From positions 701,571-765,570 of the forward strand of contig NMRB01000050.1 in the NCBI GenBank assembly GCA_002633025.1: a stretch of DNA of 64,000 bases, read 5' to 3'. Shown one piece after another: positions 1 to 12,174 of the stretch. Numbering within the stretch: the stretch's first letter is position 1; each line of letters begins with the position of its first letter. The notes beneath the pieces were generated by a model, which worked only from the letters and a program-made list of their open reading frames with translations, searched no databases and was not told the origin of the DNA. Origin of the DNA: Notospermus geniculatus (Eukaryota; Nemertea; Pilidiophora; Heteronemertea; Lineidae). A program made the position numbers and the translations under genes.

Positions 1-76
1 TTCCTCCAAGTCACACTTATTCCCAACGAGCATTACCTGAGCATTGTCCCAACTATACATCTGTATCTGCGTGCAC
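1..76 (-). CDS. rab3: Rab3 GTPase, internal exon (runs off left edge)
   Basis: This is the third coding exon of Rab3 seen in the window; it continues beyond position 1. Read on the minus strand it gives 25 codons ending at the window edge, with SWDNAQV and the G4 guanine-specificity motif NKCD. The acceptor is CCAG at 80-77. The first base (G, 76) completes the Trp codon begun by the exon at 6561-6679, so the join is phase 2 and reads QDWCTQI, as in Rab3 proteins. The rest of the G domain (G5), the hypervariable tail and the C-terminal prenylation cysteines must lie outside the window. Rab3 proteins sit on secretory and synaptic vesicles and act in regulated exocytosis; that function is family knowledge, not visible here. 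Confidence 0.93.
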
Positions 77-739
77 CTGGAAGAGACGTATCCCATGATG
101 CCAAGGTCAAGGTCGCTGGAGATTCTCAAGTGCTGCCACCTATACCGTGCAAGCTGGGAACGTGAATGTGAAGTAATTGGATCGAGAGAGAAGTTGAGAA
201 AAACAACATCATGAGAGAATGAGATGAAATAATCTTAGAACTGCAGGGTCAATTTGATCAGGATCTCAATAAGTCAACTACGGTTAGTAAACAGGAGCAG
301 ACTAGTAGTGACTACAGGGTTTCATTTGTAATGGAGGTACGTTTTCACACTGATGTTGCATTCCCAAATAGCGCCCCCTATAAGCTGATCCCTGGCATGC
401 AGAAAAAGTACATCCACCAACCAATTCTCCTTCAAAGAAAAAATTCGAAAATAAACAGTGGCATAGAAGTTCATTGTCACATACATGTAGAGTTACACAC
501 AAAGTTTGTCTGCTACATAGACTTCACACAACCGTCAGAGCAAGAGTGGCCAACATCTATGCTTGTATGCCACCCAATCTTCACCATAGGTCCAACACTT
601 TTACTCAAGTGTAGCAGAAGGTAGGCCGTCCACAATGTTTCCAATCACATTTTCCAAAGCTCAGCTCCTGATTGACAGAAGTGACACTCCCTGGCCACAA
701 TTGTTCCAGTCTCTAAGCCTCCCATGGTAACAATCATCT

Positions 740-834
740 TGAGGTAATCAGTGGTTCTTAGCACTCAATTCTTACGTCACTATACACCAAAATGTGACAT
801 TGGGAGCGAGCACCAAGAACCACTGATTACCTCA
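740..834. mobile_element. Short foldback/MITE
   Basis: Inverted arms of about 25 bp: TGAGGTAATCAGTGGTTCTT at the left and its near-perfect reverse complement at the right end, with about 45 bp between. A half copy (right arm plus adjacent interior) lies at 16950-16994. No coding capacity. Confidence 0.7.
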
Positions 835-2065
835 GGATAATCTAACAACTTATGAACTACTTTCAGGCACACGTTTGCTACATGCCAGGGTCAGCACATT
901 GTCACATTTCAGTGTTTCCCCAAGGAAGGTTTTGTTGTCCAACCCTATGCCACCAATCTTACCTTGTGACATACCAACGGACATCTGACTTAATACTTCA
1001 CCGAATCTGCATCCCACCAGGAAGCAGTCCTTCTCGTTCGGAATGGTTGTTGCTAACTGCCCATTGTACCCAGTAAATGCACTGAATTGTCCACCGAGGT
1101 GACCTGCCTCTCATGAAGTCCCCAGCCAAAAGCTCATAATGCAGCAACTGCCAGCATTCTCGAGTATGCCACTTCAACATCACTTTTGCACAGAAATACA
1201 ATCTCAATGCACTGCATTACCTCGTCTCCTCAGATACATTTCTGGGGACTCGAGGAGCAACCATTTTGCACATCACTCAACCACATAAGACCTTTCGTAA
1301 TGTCTGCGAAGATTGAGATCCAGTTCAGATGCTTAGCATTATGAGGATCTCCGGGTCGGATCAGACACAGGTCGGATAGGCACTATGAATACGACTAGCT
1401 GAGACACGCATCATCATCATCCTTTGACATTCTTCATGCTGGCTGTGTTGTGCTTTACTGGACCGACAGACTAGCCTGTCGGTCACCACCTTTTGTGTGC
1501 AGTGCTAACATCCTGTGCCCAAAGCAAGACACCGACCAACTCAGCATCTCCTGAGGAACAAGGCAATCGCATTGCAGATGGTATCTATACTGAAGTTTTC
1601 TCAGGGCACAGTTATTGCTATGAGCAATTTCTTTTCTCACCTACCAAGACGTGGGGGCCAGAACAGCCTCCGACAAAAACAGCTTCTGGCGTCACACAAC
1701 TTCACTAGAAATGTGACATGATAATAAAGAGTCAAAGAAGAGAACACCTGTGTCAGACACGGCACAACTTTCCCCTAGGGCAACCAGCAACAACCACTCC
1801 TTCCGTCTCCACCCACCCCCAGCTCGGACAAACACGAATATAAAACCCTCTGCTCCATTTTACCTAAATCATCTGCTAATTTTTGTGCGCGTTCTTTCGA
1901 CACTACCCTGATATCTTCACGGTCACATTTATTGCCAACTAAATGTACAGTGCAGTCCTCCCACGCGTGGGTCTTTATAAGGGTGCACCTAAAGTAAGCA
2001 AGGAAGGAGAATGAGGGAGAGCATGCAAAGGGAGTGGCTTCTACTGCAAGAAGGGACCACGGACT

Positions 2066-2114
2066 GTGGTTCTACTAGTGGTGGTTCTACTAGTGGTGGT
2101 TCTACTAGTGGTGG
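2066..2114. repeat. 15-bp tandem repeat, about 3 copies
   Basis: The unit GTGGTTCTACTAGTG is repeated three times without change and then decays. Confidence 0.85.
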
Positions 2115-3104
2115 CCCACGTGGCCGGGCCTCACCATCTCTAAAACCCTGAAAGGGTATTGAATCAGACGTGATGTTAGAAACTGAAACTAAAGTTGAGG
2201 ATTATTAAATAAAATTTGAAGATAATGAGGAATTGGATGGTGTAGAAGATGGGAAGAAAGAAAGGTTAAGTAAGAGTCACAGAGACCCGGGGATACAAGA
2301 CCCCGAATCGATCACTGACGTCGAAAACCTTCACACACCCAGGCTCCTTGATGAACCCAAGTCATGTGATGCCAAAGTTGCAGGGGAACAACGTACAAGA
2401 AATCGCAGTTTTGATTCCAGCTTGTTTCCATCAGCATGCTTCCTTTTTCAACTCTACTCCGCCTCTCTAATACCAATTTATCAAATTTCTAAAGATTTCT
2501 CTGTTTGACTATAAAAAGTTCAAAATACACAAGACCATGACAGTCTGCTGAAGTGACATGCAGAAAAAACAAACTCGCACGGAAAAACTTCACCATCCGG
2601 TAGAAAATATCAAGGATATGTACATGGAAAATGTGTGCATGAGTAGCTAAACACAGCAAATGTCATAAAACCAACCTATTTACAACGTGACCTTTTCGTC
2701 ATTCATGTTTCCTTCTTCATCTTCCAGCTAGACTGGCAGTATCACATGATGAAAAGGGCAAACGAGTGCTGCGAACACGAGAATCTATCGACAGCGTTAG
2801 CCAATCTTCAAATGTCATCAACTCTCTAGAGAATACTAGAGACATTCTTTCTGATTCTCTCCCAGATCAGAAGGCTTGTTCAGCGTTGTTCGATTCATCT
2901 TTGGTTTTTGTGCCCAGAGCTCCGAGTAAATGATAAATGTGATCGCATTGTGAGAAGAGAGGCATCGTTTAGGCTCCACTGAGATGAACAGACTGCACTC
3001 TCTCAAATACACTGTGGCAAGGGGAGCCTGGGGAGGCTTCTTTGGAGGGCAGATGTTGTCAAGGTGAACCCAATTACAAAGGATCACGACAGGAAGCCTA
3101 TCTG

Positions 3105-3310
3105 GTACCTTGCATGCAAGCATAGACAACAAGACAAGGTCCTTTGGCTTGATAAGGAGCTGCAAGCATAGACAACAAGACAAGGTCCTTTGGCTTGACA
3201 AGGAGCTGACTCAACATTGACAACAAGACAAGGTCCTTTGGCTTGACAAGGAGCTGCAAGGATAGACAACAATTAAGGCAAGGTCCTTTGGCTTGACAAG
3301 GAGCTGACTC
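3105..3310. repeat. Tandem repeat, 46-50 bp unit, about 4 copies
   Basis: The core AAGGTCCTTTGGCTTGA recurs at 3136, 3182, 3230 and 3280, giving spacings of 46, 48 and 50 bp, with GACAACAAGACAAGG and AAGGAGCTG blocks around it. Minus-strand open frames here are by-products of the repeat. Confidence 0.85.
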
Positions 3311-3326
3311 AACAATGCACTCTGGG

Positions 3327-3384
3327 CTCTCAGAGTGGTGTAGTGGAAACAGCCCCTTGTTCGAATCCTAGTTCGACCCGGTAC
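3327..3384 (+). mobile_element. tRNA-derived SINE fragment
   Basis: An A-box-like stretch (AGAGTGGTGTAGTGG) is followed by a B-box-like TTGTTCGAATCC at tRNA spacing. No cloverleaf pairing is possible at the ends, so this is a SINE head and not a tRNA gene. Related heads occur at 19930-19990 (minus) and 34877-34990 (plus). Confidence 0.5.
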
Positions 3385-4936
3385 AGAAGTGAGGGACAGT
3401 GTAGGCTCCTTTGGGGGCTCTGGTTTCTTCTAGACTAAAGGCGGCTTTCCACGTGACAGTTATCTTGCAATTCACCATTATCTGTTCCTCACGGCTTACA
3501 CTAGGACAATGACACAAACAACTGCTCGCAGTTGAATTGCAAATAGTGAGCCACCTTGCGCAAGAAAACTTGCACGTGGAGAGCCGCTTTAAGTATTTTG
3601 AATATTGCAGAAGTTGCAGGCAACAGCCCCCGAAGTGAGTACTTTTCAAGTTGGCTCAACACTCCCAATACAAAAGTGAGATGAAAATTATGGTTTCAGG
3701 CTAACTCAACAATGCCCCAAGCTCAAAAGCGTATTGCTTCTGGTCAGCCTAACAGCTAATACAGTACAAGAAAGCCAAGCATATTCTCTTCTTTTGCCAT
3801 CTCTTGCACACAACGATAGAAGCAACAACTCCATGGCAACAATAGACGATCAACTACTTCAGTCAAGAACCTTCTGATGCTAGAACTTTATGACCACATC
3901 AGTATGGTCACCATATCCTGGCTTGGCAGACCGGATAAGCTATGCAAGAAACCTGACCTGCAGCAGACAGCATTTGCCTGCCATCTGCGTAAGAGTTTGG
4001 AGAGCTATTGTACAGCTATCACAAGACTGAAGTGAACGGCCATCTTTGAGAAGACCACGATCAGAATATCCTGCAAGCCATGGAATGACAACTTATTGAT
4101 CTTATAGCCGCTGTAGAGAGATGAATCCACATTGAAACCCTTGTCACGATACATGGTGAGATATTTGGCAGATTAGGAACATCAGGAGCCATATCTGGCC
4201 GAGAGAGAGAGTGAAGGGAGGAGAGGAAGTCTGCCTATCAAGATGACTCGTAGACCTGGTTTATACTTATCCGATTCTGCCACCGTTCCACGTATCAATG
4301 TAAACAGTAGGGTTCAACGACTTTCTGGCCACGGGCATTACGCTCCTGGTCATTTCGTTCCCGAGGGTATGTCATCTCCAGACATTTCCTCCCTGATGAA
4401 TTTGATCCCAACGACTTTTTGTCCCTGGACATTTTGTCTCGAAGACTTTCGTCCATGGACATTTCTTTCCCTACGGGCATAGTTCTTGCATTGAAAAGTT
4501 GCCTGCAGATTCTTCTGTACACATCTGAACTAACCAACTGATCATCTTGACCACCAGACCACGGTTCTTCATGTAACTTGAAGACTGACTGAACGAGTCC
4601 CACTGGAACGATTTTGATGAAATCACTACAGTTTTCAATCCCACTTCCATGTACTTTCAGTTGACGGGTGACTTGCCACGGATCAAACCACGACGCAACT
4701 GGTGTCACTTTCCCCAGTGTGATATGCAGTATCACCATGGTCACGAACGAGGAAGCATGCCATCCATTGGGTGGAACAAAAATTTGCTTGTGGGTGGTTG
4801 AACGGACGCCAAGCATCACAAACAAGTTTTATAGCTCAGCAGTCAAATCAATCATTGATGTAATTTGCGACATCGTTCTCAATTATCCGATAGAAGTTAT
4901 GAATGTTTCAATTTGTAATCTCATCAGGGTTGTACC

Positions 4937-4965
4937 ATAACCACGGCTTCCTGAGCCGTGGTTAT
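4937..4965. repeat. Perfect hairpin, 12-bp stem, 5-nt loop
   Basis: ATAACCACGGCT (4937-4948) and AGCCGTGGTTAT (4954-4965) are exact reverse complements around TCCTG. It sits alone in a rab3 intron. It could be a MITE tip or a small structured RNA; nothing decides between them. Confidence 0.7.
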
Positions 4966-5053
4966 CCCACCGGTATAATTAACTACCGTACAGCCAAAAG
5001 GTACATTCAATCTGGTAGAATTGGCCAGATTCAAGGGAATGCCTCATTTGAAA

Positions 5054-5262
5054 TATGTGACCCTCCACAGCAAAACCAGTCGCATGTCGCTCAGAAGGTT
5101 AGCCGCAATGAACTAAGATGACACCAGAAGAGAATGGATGAAATAGATCATTTCAGATTTCATAACAGGCAGACAATATTGAAAGTGACAAACATTTGGT
5201 CTCAACCTGCCAAGCTAAGATAAGAGCAACACGCGACTGATTTTGCTGTGGAGGGTCACGTA
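5054..5262. mobile_element. MITE, about 40-bp terminal inverted repeats
   Basis: Left arm begins TATGTGACCCTCCACAGC; the right arm, reverse-complemented, begins TACGTGACCCTCCACAGC. Similarity continues for about 40 bp through CAGTCGC. The shared TGTGACCC-CAGCAAAA-AGTCG pattern links it to the elements at 35039-35230 and 46804-46988. No transposase. Confidence 0.75.
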
Positions 5263-6104
5263 TGTTTACTGCCTCTGCAGCAAACTTCCAACTCAGAAGA
5301 TGTGCACAATGGGAAGGAGAAGGAAACCACCCTTGGCCTGCCTCTCTGAAGAAGTACTGCGGTTATTAGTGGTCTTGACCACAAATCTGAATCACAAATC
5401 CCCAACAGCATGCTAGGTCCGGTCCCACACCCAACTCACACCCATAATCTTCTCCAAGTTTATTATCGGGACTTAACTGCACCTGCTGGCTCATTGCGGG
5501 AATTAACGTCTTTTTCCAATATTAACACCACCGCACTACACTACAGATGATGTCAATGCTCCAACCAGTAAGTAATGGCAAACATATCATCAGCTAATCC
5601 CGTGTGACTGTTCTATAACCGGATACCGCCAACGTCATCTCAACGGAACGCTATAATTCAACGCCATGGCGATAAAAACGTCCCTGTTGGGTTATTTCAT
5701 ATAAATATCAACCAGTTGGCATTCTCTTATGCTGAAATTCATCGCAATACATCATTTTGAATAGACGATTTCACAAATTTAGGAGATGGTGGAATCGTTG
5801 ATAAGCTGATGCAAGCGACGTGACCCCAGCACAGATTCACCACCTTCGTGTTGATGGAAGCTCCATTAATATTCATCTTAAAGGCAGATTTAACCAGAAA
5901 TGGATGCCTATAACAGAGTGGTTCATTTATATTTTGATTGAGAGATGTTTGGCTGTGGTTGTCGTGGGCACCTGCAAGTTGGAGAACTTAGAAAAGAGAA
6001 GTAAAAGTGACTCCTCCACATAAGACATTTCTTACGCCAAGTTGGCTCCCTATGGGCAACTAGCCATACAAAACGACTGACAGTCCTTGGTGTCATTGGT
6101 TTCA

Positions 6105-6190
6105 GTGTAAAGAAACCAACAATGGTGAACTGCCCATTGAGAGCAAACTCGTGCGGGAAAACTCTCACGTGGAGCAGCATCTTCAGAGTC
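6105..6190. repeat. Degenerate dispersed repeat
   Basis: Contains ACTGCCCATTGAGAGC followed by GTGCGGGAAAACTCTCACG. Diverged relatives with the same order of blocks (AATTC or CCATTG, GAGAGC, then a CTYRCACG-like block) occur around 3440-3600, 7140-7190, 7600-7660, 10320-10430, 19045-19125 and 55760-55835. Looks like an old interspersed family. Confidence 0.4.
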
Positions 6191-6560
6191 TGGGCAACAG
6201 GCCTTTTCAGACAACCCGAACATGGTATCACACATCACACGATGTCCAATACACTGGATTTTCTTCGTTGTGGAACATGCTGATGGAACAAGAGGAAAGA
6301 GAAGATGACAGCAATAGAGGACAAAAGAAATCAACACAAGATTCCAGCGACAGCATCCCAGCATCCTTGGCAATTCCAATCTTCCACGGAGTCTTAAAGG
6401 AACTATAACATGAAGTAACTCTTCCTTAAAGGGACTATCCTTGGTGATCATCTTTGACGATTCCAACACTTCGTGGAATCTCAAAGGAACTACATGATGT
6501 ACCATCCTTAAAGGAACTATAACACGCGACCCGCGTGTCCTCCGCACCTCCGATACTTAC

Positions 6561-6679
6561 CAATCTTGTACGGCATTAAAAGACTCTTCATTCGTCACAT
6601 CATACATTAGTATAAATCCCATAGCACCTCGATAATATGCAGTTGTTATAGTACGATATCGTTCTTGACCTGCGGTATC
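6561..6679 (-). CDS. rab3: Rab3 GTPase, internal exon (switch II)
   Basis: 119 nt encoding 39 residues plus two bases of a Trp codon. It opens with the G3/switch II motif [10 protein letters not shown] and continues through [23 protein letters not shown] and NAVQD, all characteristic of Rab3. Acceptor TGCAG at 6684-6680, donor TG|GTAAGT after 6561. The upstream join (to 19547) is phase 0 and the downstream join (to 76) is phase 2, so the reading frame is intact. In the family DTAGQE supplies the catalytic Gln and the YYRGA region is part of the effector-facing surface. No substitution of a key residue was seen. Confidence 0.97.
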
Positions 6680-7190
6680 CTGCAACGAGACAAAATGAAG
6701 AAGATATGAGGGAGGTTATCATGTGTTCTTCCTTCGTATGGCAGAGATGATTCACCTCCACAATACCGCACAAAATTGCGACTGTCTTCAGCAGATCCAA
6801 CCCAGCCAATTTAAAACGACTTCAAAACCAGACGAAATTCAAGATGGTCTGATCTTGCAATCATCACCACAATCATAAATTCAACTTGCTCATTCAAGGA
6901 AGAAAATCATGATAATTTCCTCAATTGCTGATGCCAATCCTTCATCGTCTCATCGCCTGCCTTGTTGTCTCAAAGCCTGTCTTTAGCATCAGCGGATAGC
7001 ATCGCGCTAAGGAGCTTATTACATTGTATGCTATCATTACGCTAGTATGTTCAGCCAATGACGCTAATGGATGGTGATGAAGAAGTTCCTTTTTCAGCCA
7101 CGCTAGAAAGGTTTAACCCCTTAGGGCTCTCCTCCGTGTCAGTTTTCACTGAATCAGCTCACAATGGACAATTCACCACTGTTGGTTTCC

Positions 7191-7551
7191 TAAAGCCGAG
7201 TGCAGATCGACCTTGCGACTGGAAGCAACTGAACGCAACAGTCGCTGTCGATGTGAGCGGACCGCGCACATCGACTACGACTGGTCATTGCAGCAACAAG
7301 TGGCACAATCCAGTCTTCAATCCGGAGCGCGCAGACTGACAGCAACTAAAGAGAACTGGAAAACGAGTAGAACATGAGCAACTGGTTGGAACTAGTGGCA
7401 ATGGTCGGCAACAGCGTTGCCGGGGTGCGCACATCGACTTGTTTGAGCAACTGATCAGTTGCTGCTGTTTCCAACCAGTCGCCCACCGTTGCCGGAAACG
7501 CCATTGCTGGTAGTTGCTTCCAGTCACAAGGTCGATCTGCTCTCGGCTTTA
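7191..7551. mobile_element. MITE, about 40-bp terminal inverted repeats
   Basis: The left end TAAAGCCGAGTGCAGATCGA is matched by the reverse complement of the right end, TAAAGCCGAGAGCAGATCGA, and similarity runs through CCTTGYGACTGGAAGCAACT. The interior contains several GCAAC/GTTGC blocks. 361 bp, no transposase. Confidence 0.8.
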
Positions 7552-8384
7552 TGGCTTATGTCTTGACCAGTGACAGAAACGATTGATGCCCATAGTCTTT
7601 CATGGCTGAGTTGCTGCAGAGGGCCGACTTGTGTGAGAAAACTCTCACAAGAAGGAAACCCTTTAGGGCTGGTTACCGGTATACAAAATGGGCAGATTGA
7701 CTCGAAGTGGCCTAAATGTCCATCTCCTTCCAGATCAGGTCAGGTACCTGGCCATGCCAGTTTAGAGAGGGATGAGCAATGGGATATTTGAATCAGACTG
7801 ACTGAGCAGATATGTTTCACTGGCCGTATCAAGTACATCCTTATCGTCGAGTGTTTGGCCAAACACTCAGCTTACTGGACTGAGAGTCGGCACAGATGGT
7901 CAACATCCTAGAATACTCACGCCCTTCAGGAGCTGTCGGAGTGGTGGCGCAGTGGACACATCGGGGCCCACCTCTGAGACTCCACATTCAATCTAAGGCC
8001 GGTCAAGCTCTTTATCTGATAGAGAGGGACCCGGTTGCTTGCTTTGGCAGTGCAATTTTCTCTGAACACTCAGTCTGGTTTCTTCCTCATGTTTGTTGAA
8101 TTCCCCCAATGTTATCAACAGAGCTACTTTTTTTTCTATGTCAATTCAAGTTTCACGGTCCTGTCATGGACCTGGGTGCCAGCTGCACTGGGTTCCGGCA
8201 GTAGACTGATGACGAAACAATATGTAATTGATCAGGATTTGAAATCGTCATCAATGATGTAAATACAACTCTTGCCACAACAAATATGGACCTCCTGGAA
8301 AGTATAACCAGCTGAAGGCTGACGGATCGATCAGTATTACCAAGAAATGTCGCTGGCCGGCTGCCCAGTGATTCCAGGGCCTAC

Positions 8385-9699
8385 GACCGTTCTGTATGAA
8401 GAGTGCACCAGGTGTTTGGTCACCTGATGTAAACAGCCCGGGGATAATGTCTCATGAACACGGCCACTCCCTCAATAGTCACAGGATCAGCCACCTGGTG
8501 GTACGTATAATAAAGAACAATGAAAATGGGAAATCGATAGTTTTGTACATATTTTAATGTGGGTTATTGAACGATTGATTAACAATTCAATTCATTTACG
8601 GCGACAGATCATTTGTTTAACGCACGGCTTAACAAATTCATTCAGATGTTCCTGATGTTTATAGGTGGAAATGGTGACTGCAATTACCGGTAAATGGCAT
8701 AAGATCAATGGATTAAACCATAATGGTTTTAAACGAAAATAACCCAAGCTCGACTTGCGTGAGGCCAAACAGCTGAGAAAACTACATCCACTCCCCATCA
8801 CTTCTTCCCTGAACCAGATCATGATCTTGCAACTCTGATCCTCCAATCTCTTCCGCACCCGAGGCACATATTCCGTCATTTATATCCTCCTCAGCTATCC
8901 ATACCATGTTCTCTTCATCAATAATCTCTTCCAGCTCAGATCTCGCTGAACTCTGACCCCTGTATCCGGAAGTCGGAGCTGGTTCAAGTCGTATCAGAGG
9001 CAGGAATACCTAATTCGTCGTTTTCGATCAATCATTGTCATNGACCGTTCTGTATGAAGAGTGCACCAGGTGTTTGGTCACCTGATGTAAACAGCCCGGG
9101 GATAATGTCTCATGAACACGGCCACTCCCTCAATAGTCACAGGATCAGCCACCTGGTGGTACGTATAATAAAGAACAATGAAAATGGGAAATCGATAGTT
9201 TTGTACATATTTTAATGTGGGTTATTGAACGATTGATTAACAATTCAATTCATTTACGGCGACAGATCATTTGTTAAACGCACGACTTAACAAATTCATT
9301 CAGATGTTCGTGATGTTTATAGGTAGAAATGGTGACTGTAATTACCGGTAAATGGCATAAGATCAATGGATTAAACCATAATGATTTTAAACGAAAATAA
9401 CCCAAGCTCGACTTGCGCGAGGCCAAACAGCTGAGAAAACTACATCCACTCCCCATCACTTCCTCCCTGAACCAGATCACGATCTTGCAACTCTGATCCT
9501 CCAATCTCTTCCGCACCCGAGGCACATATTCCGTCATTTATATCCTCCTCAGCTATCCATACCATGTTCTCTTCATCAATAATCTCTTCCAGCTCAGATC
9601 TCGCTGAACTCTGACCCCTGTATCCGGAAGTCGGAGCTGGTTCAAGTCGTATCAGAGTCAGGAATACCTAATTCGTCGTTTTAGATCAATCATTGTCAT
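8385..9699. other. Contig-end overlap presented as a tandem duplication
   Basis: Positions 8385-9041 and 9043-9699 are near-identical 657-bp copies that differ by a few bases, and they meet at a single N (9042). The left copy ends at the N exactly where the right copy reads on into unique sequence, as expected when two overlapping contigs, perhaps of different haplotypes, are abutted instead of merged. The paired open frames (8592-8879, 9274-9537) are therefore one locus, and I do not believe them to be coding. Confidence 0.85.
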
Positions 9700-11794
9700 C
9701 ATCAATTTCCCAGTTCAATCAATATCATTTGATATTCAAGGTTGTGTACTGGCCCCAGTGGACCTGTCTCTGTGGTGATTAAACTTCTCTTAGTCTCAAA
9801 GCATTGCCTACAGTGTTTTTGTAAACAAGCTATTCAACAAAGGCTTTACGACTTGCCACGTCAACATTCCAAGAAGAAACTATAAATGGAAAAATTAAGT
9901 ACATTTCCGATCGGAAGGAACAGAAAAAACGCAAAATGGAATCCCATCGATGCTCTGTTATTAAACCCGTGATTAGATTTCTCTTGCAATGCTCCGTTCC
10001 GCCATCAGCGTTACTTCTTTGTCCCGGAAAGAAGATGATCACTAATGAGATAATCCAGAAGAAATCATCATTGAAGCTTTCAGGCAGGCAAGGACGTGAC
10101 CTATAGGAATGCCTCAGCTGAGAATGGGTTACGCGACGTGCTAACTGGCTTCATCAATGATGATGATGGATAGTTTCCGACGGCAAGACATGTTATGGTA
10201 CAGAGAACTTAGATCTGCTGTACATGTACTTCTGTGAAGGTGTGGATTTGAGTGGGGAACAATAAGTTTTCTTGTGCGAGCAGGCTCTCGATGGGCACTT
10301 CTGTATTATTGTTTTCCTTCTGACCTGTGCCAAGATCCATGACACAAACGACTGCCCAGCGTTTTCTTCCACTGAGTGGCTTATAGAGGGCCGACTTCCA
10401 TGAGAAAGCTCAGTCATAGAGGGTGCCTTTAACAGAGATACTGCCTTCACCAATACGATGTGGGAGCTGACCTCCGTTTCATCATGAACAATACGACCAA
10501 TGAATCACATTCAACACACCCAACAGATGCGCTTTATGACAACTGAGAACGGTAATAATCCTGACTTGAAATATTAATACAGCTATCAAACCTGTCATCT
10601 GGAGACATCTGAGGATATGACACTGGTAATATAAAGGCTTGGAGTTTGATAGATGGGCATATATCAACTTCATCTGTGTACTGAGGTGTTCCGCGGTTGA
10701 CTCATCATTCGGAGAAGAGCATTGATCAGGAAGGCATTGCCGTCCTGTGCATGCACCTTGCAAGAGAGGCCTAGTGCAATGGACATCAATCTGGTCTTAT
10801 GTTGAGAGATTTGCATCATCATGGTTGCATCACCAGGCAGTCATCTATGGCGCTCATCTCTTGAGAGCTCAAAGAGTCAAAATTCACCTTCTTGCCCTGG
10901 TGTACGCTGAACAATCAACATCAACGCCTCAACACCCTTGGTGTAGATACTGGTTGAAGACCCCAGTCATTTCAGAAAGCAGAACCAGTGGTACACATCT
11001 CTTTTGAGCTGGGAAGAGACAAATTTTGCCACCTAGCCCTGGTGTCCAGCATCTTTCGTGCTGAGCAATCAAACTGACGTCCTGTCACTTCAACACCCAG
11101 AGTTGTGGATTCTGGTTAAGGTCCCAGTCACTTGAACCAGCAGCATCAACTCCAAGAGCACAAGAACGGACCCCAAACAAACACATCTTGTTGACTCACA
11201 GATATGAAGATGTCAAATTGATACATGGTGTTATAAATATGTCCCAGAGGAGTCAGTAACCATGGAAACACTACATGGGAATTGGAGATCTTACATCAGG
11301 CCTCTTTGAAAAATATCATCCGCTCAAATTCTGTCGTTCTTTGAAGAAAATAACGGCTTACCATCCGAGATGGTTGGTGTCTGTTACAAAGTTGCATTGA
11401 AATGGTTCACTCTACTTGATAGTACTTTTGATGTGTACAATGCATGAATGCATACAGCCACAACAAAGGTATAGTTGAGGTGGCACAGTTTCTGTCCATT
11501 AGGAAGACTGAAGAGACAACATCTCCCGAAGGATTTTGTTCTGAACGGAGGGATTGTGATGAGTGGGGGATGTCATCTGGGGGCCTGTCAGTCAGGCTAT
11601 GGCTGGCAAAACCCATGTCAATCCATTTTTGAATAGAGATAGGGCTTTACCATGGATTTTAGACCCCTAAACCAACTCACAGGCCTTCAAGATGCCCGAG
11701 TCCTAGCCTACAGTGTCCATGGAGCCTATCATATTCATACAGCTGTACAACCTGCTCAGCTGAACAACCCACGTCAGAAATCCATGACATGATA

Positions 11795-12174
11795 GCCGTG
11801 TTTACACCTATGCAATTCTTCCAGGCCCGGGTTCGAATTTAACCCGGATCCATTGAATTTTCTGTCCACACCTATTATTCGTCTTATGATATTGAACGCT
11901 GGCCATGCTATTTATAGACACACCACCCATTCAATTTTAGCAGACCGACACCTGTCGGTGGGCTCAGTAAACGTTTTAGGCCGGCATTTTTCTGTCCACA
12001 CCTTTGAAATTGCCGGGCTAAAGTATAATCCGGATCAGACCCGCCGAGCGAAAGCGGGCTAAATTAGTCAGGCAATTTTTAGTCCGGACGGATCCGATTT
12101 TCATAGGTGTAAATGCAAAAAAAGCGGGTCAGAGCCGGGTCAGGTCCGGCAATTTCCTCAGGTGTAAACACGGC
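11795..12174. mobile_element. MITE with TA-flanked ends
   Basis: Ends GCCGTGTTTACACCT and AGGTGTAAACACGGC are perfect inverted repeats, each flanked by TA (11793-11794, 12175-12176), consistent with a TA target-site duplication. The 380-bp interior contains GC-rich CCGG-containing blocks and an internal TTTCTGTCCACACCT repeated twice. No transposase. Confidence 0.8.

Larger units (their letters stand above)
77..6560 (-). other. rab3 intron (6.5 kb), repeat-bearing
   Basis: Bounded by a GTAAGT donor (6560 downward) and a CCAG acceptor (80-77). No coding exon was recognised inside. It holds a foldback element at 740-834, a 15-bp tandem repeat at 2066-2114, a 46-50 bp tandem repeat at 3105-3310, a tRNA-like SINE piece near 3327, a 12-bp perfect hairpin at 4937-4965, a MITE at 5054-5262 and degenerate dispersed repeats near 1190-1260, 3440-3600 and 6105-6190. 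The short open frames here are not supported by splice signals or recognisable protein sequence. Confidence 0.85.

Noticed and set aside
8592-9537. Two near-identical open frames as a tandem gene pair
   Set aside because: The copies come from a contig overlap at N 9042, and the frame has no recognisable product.
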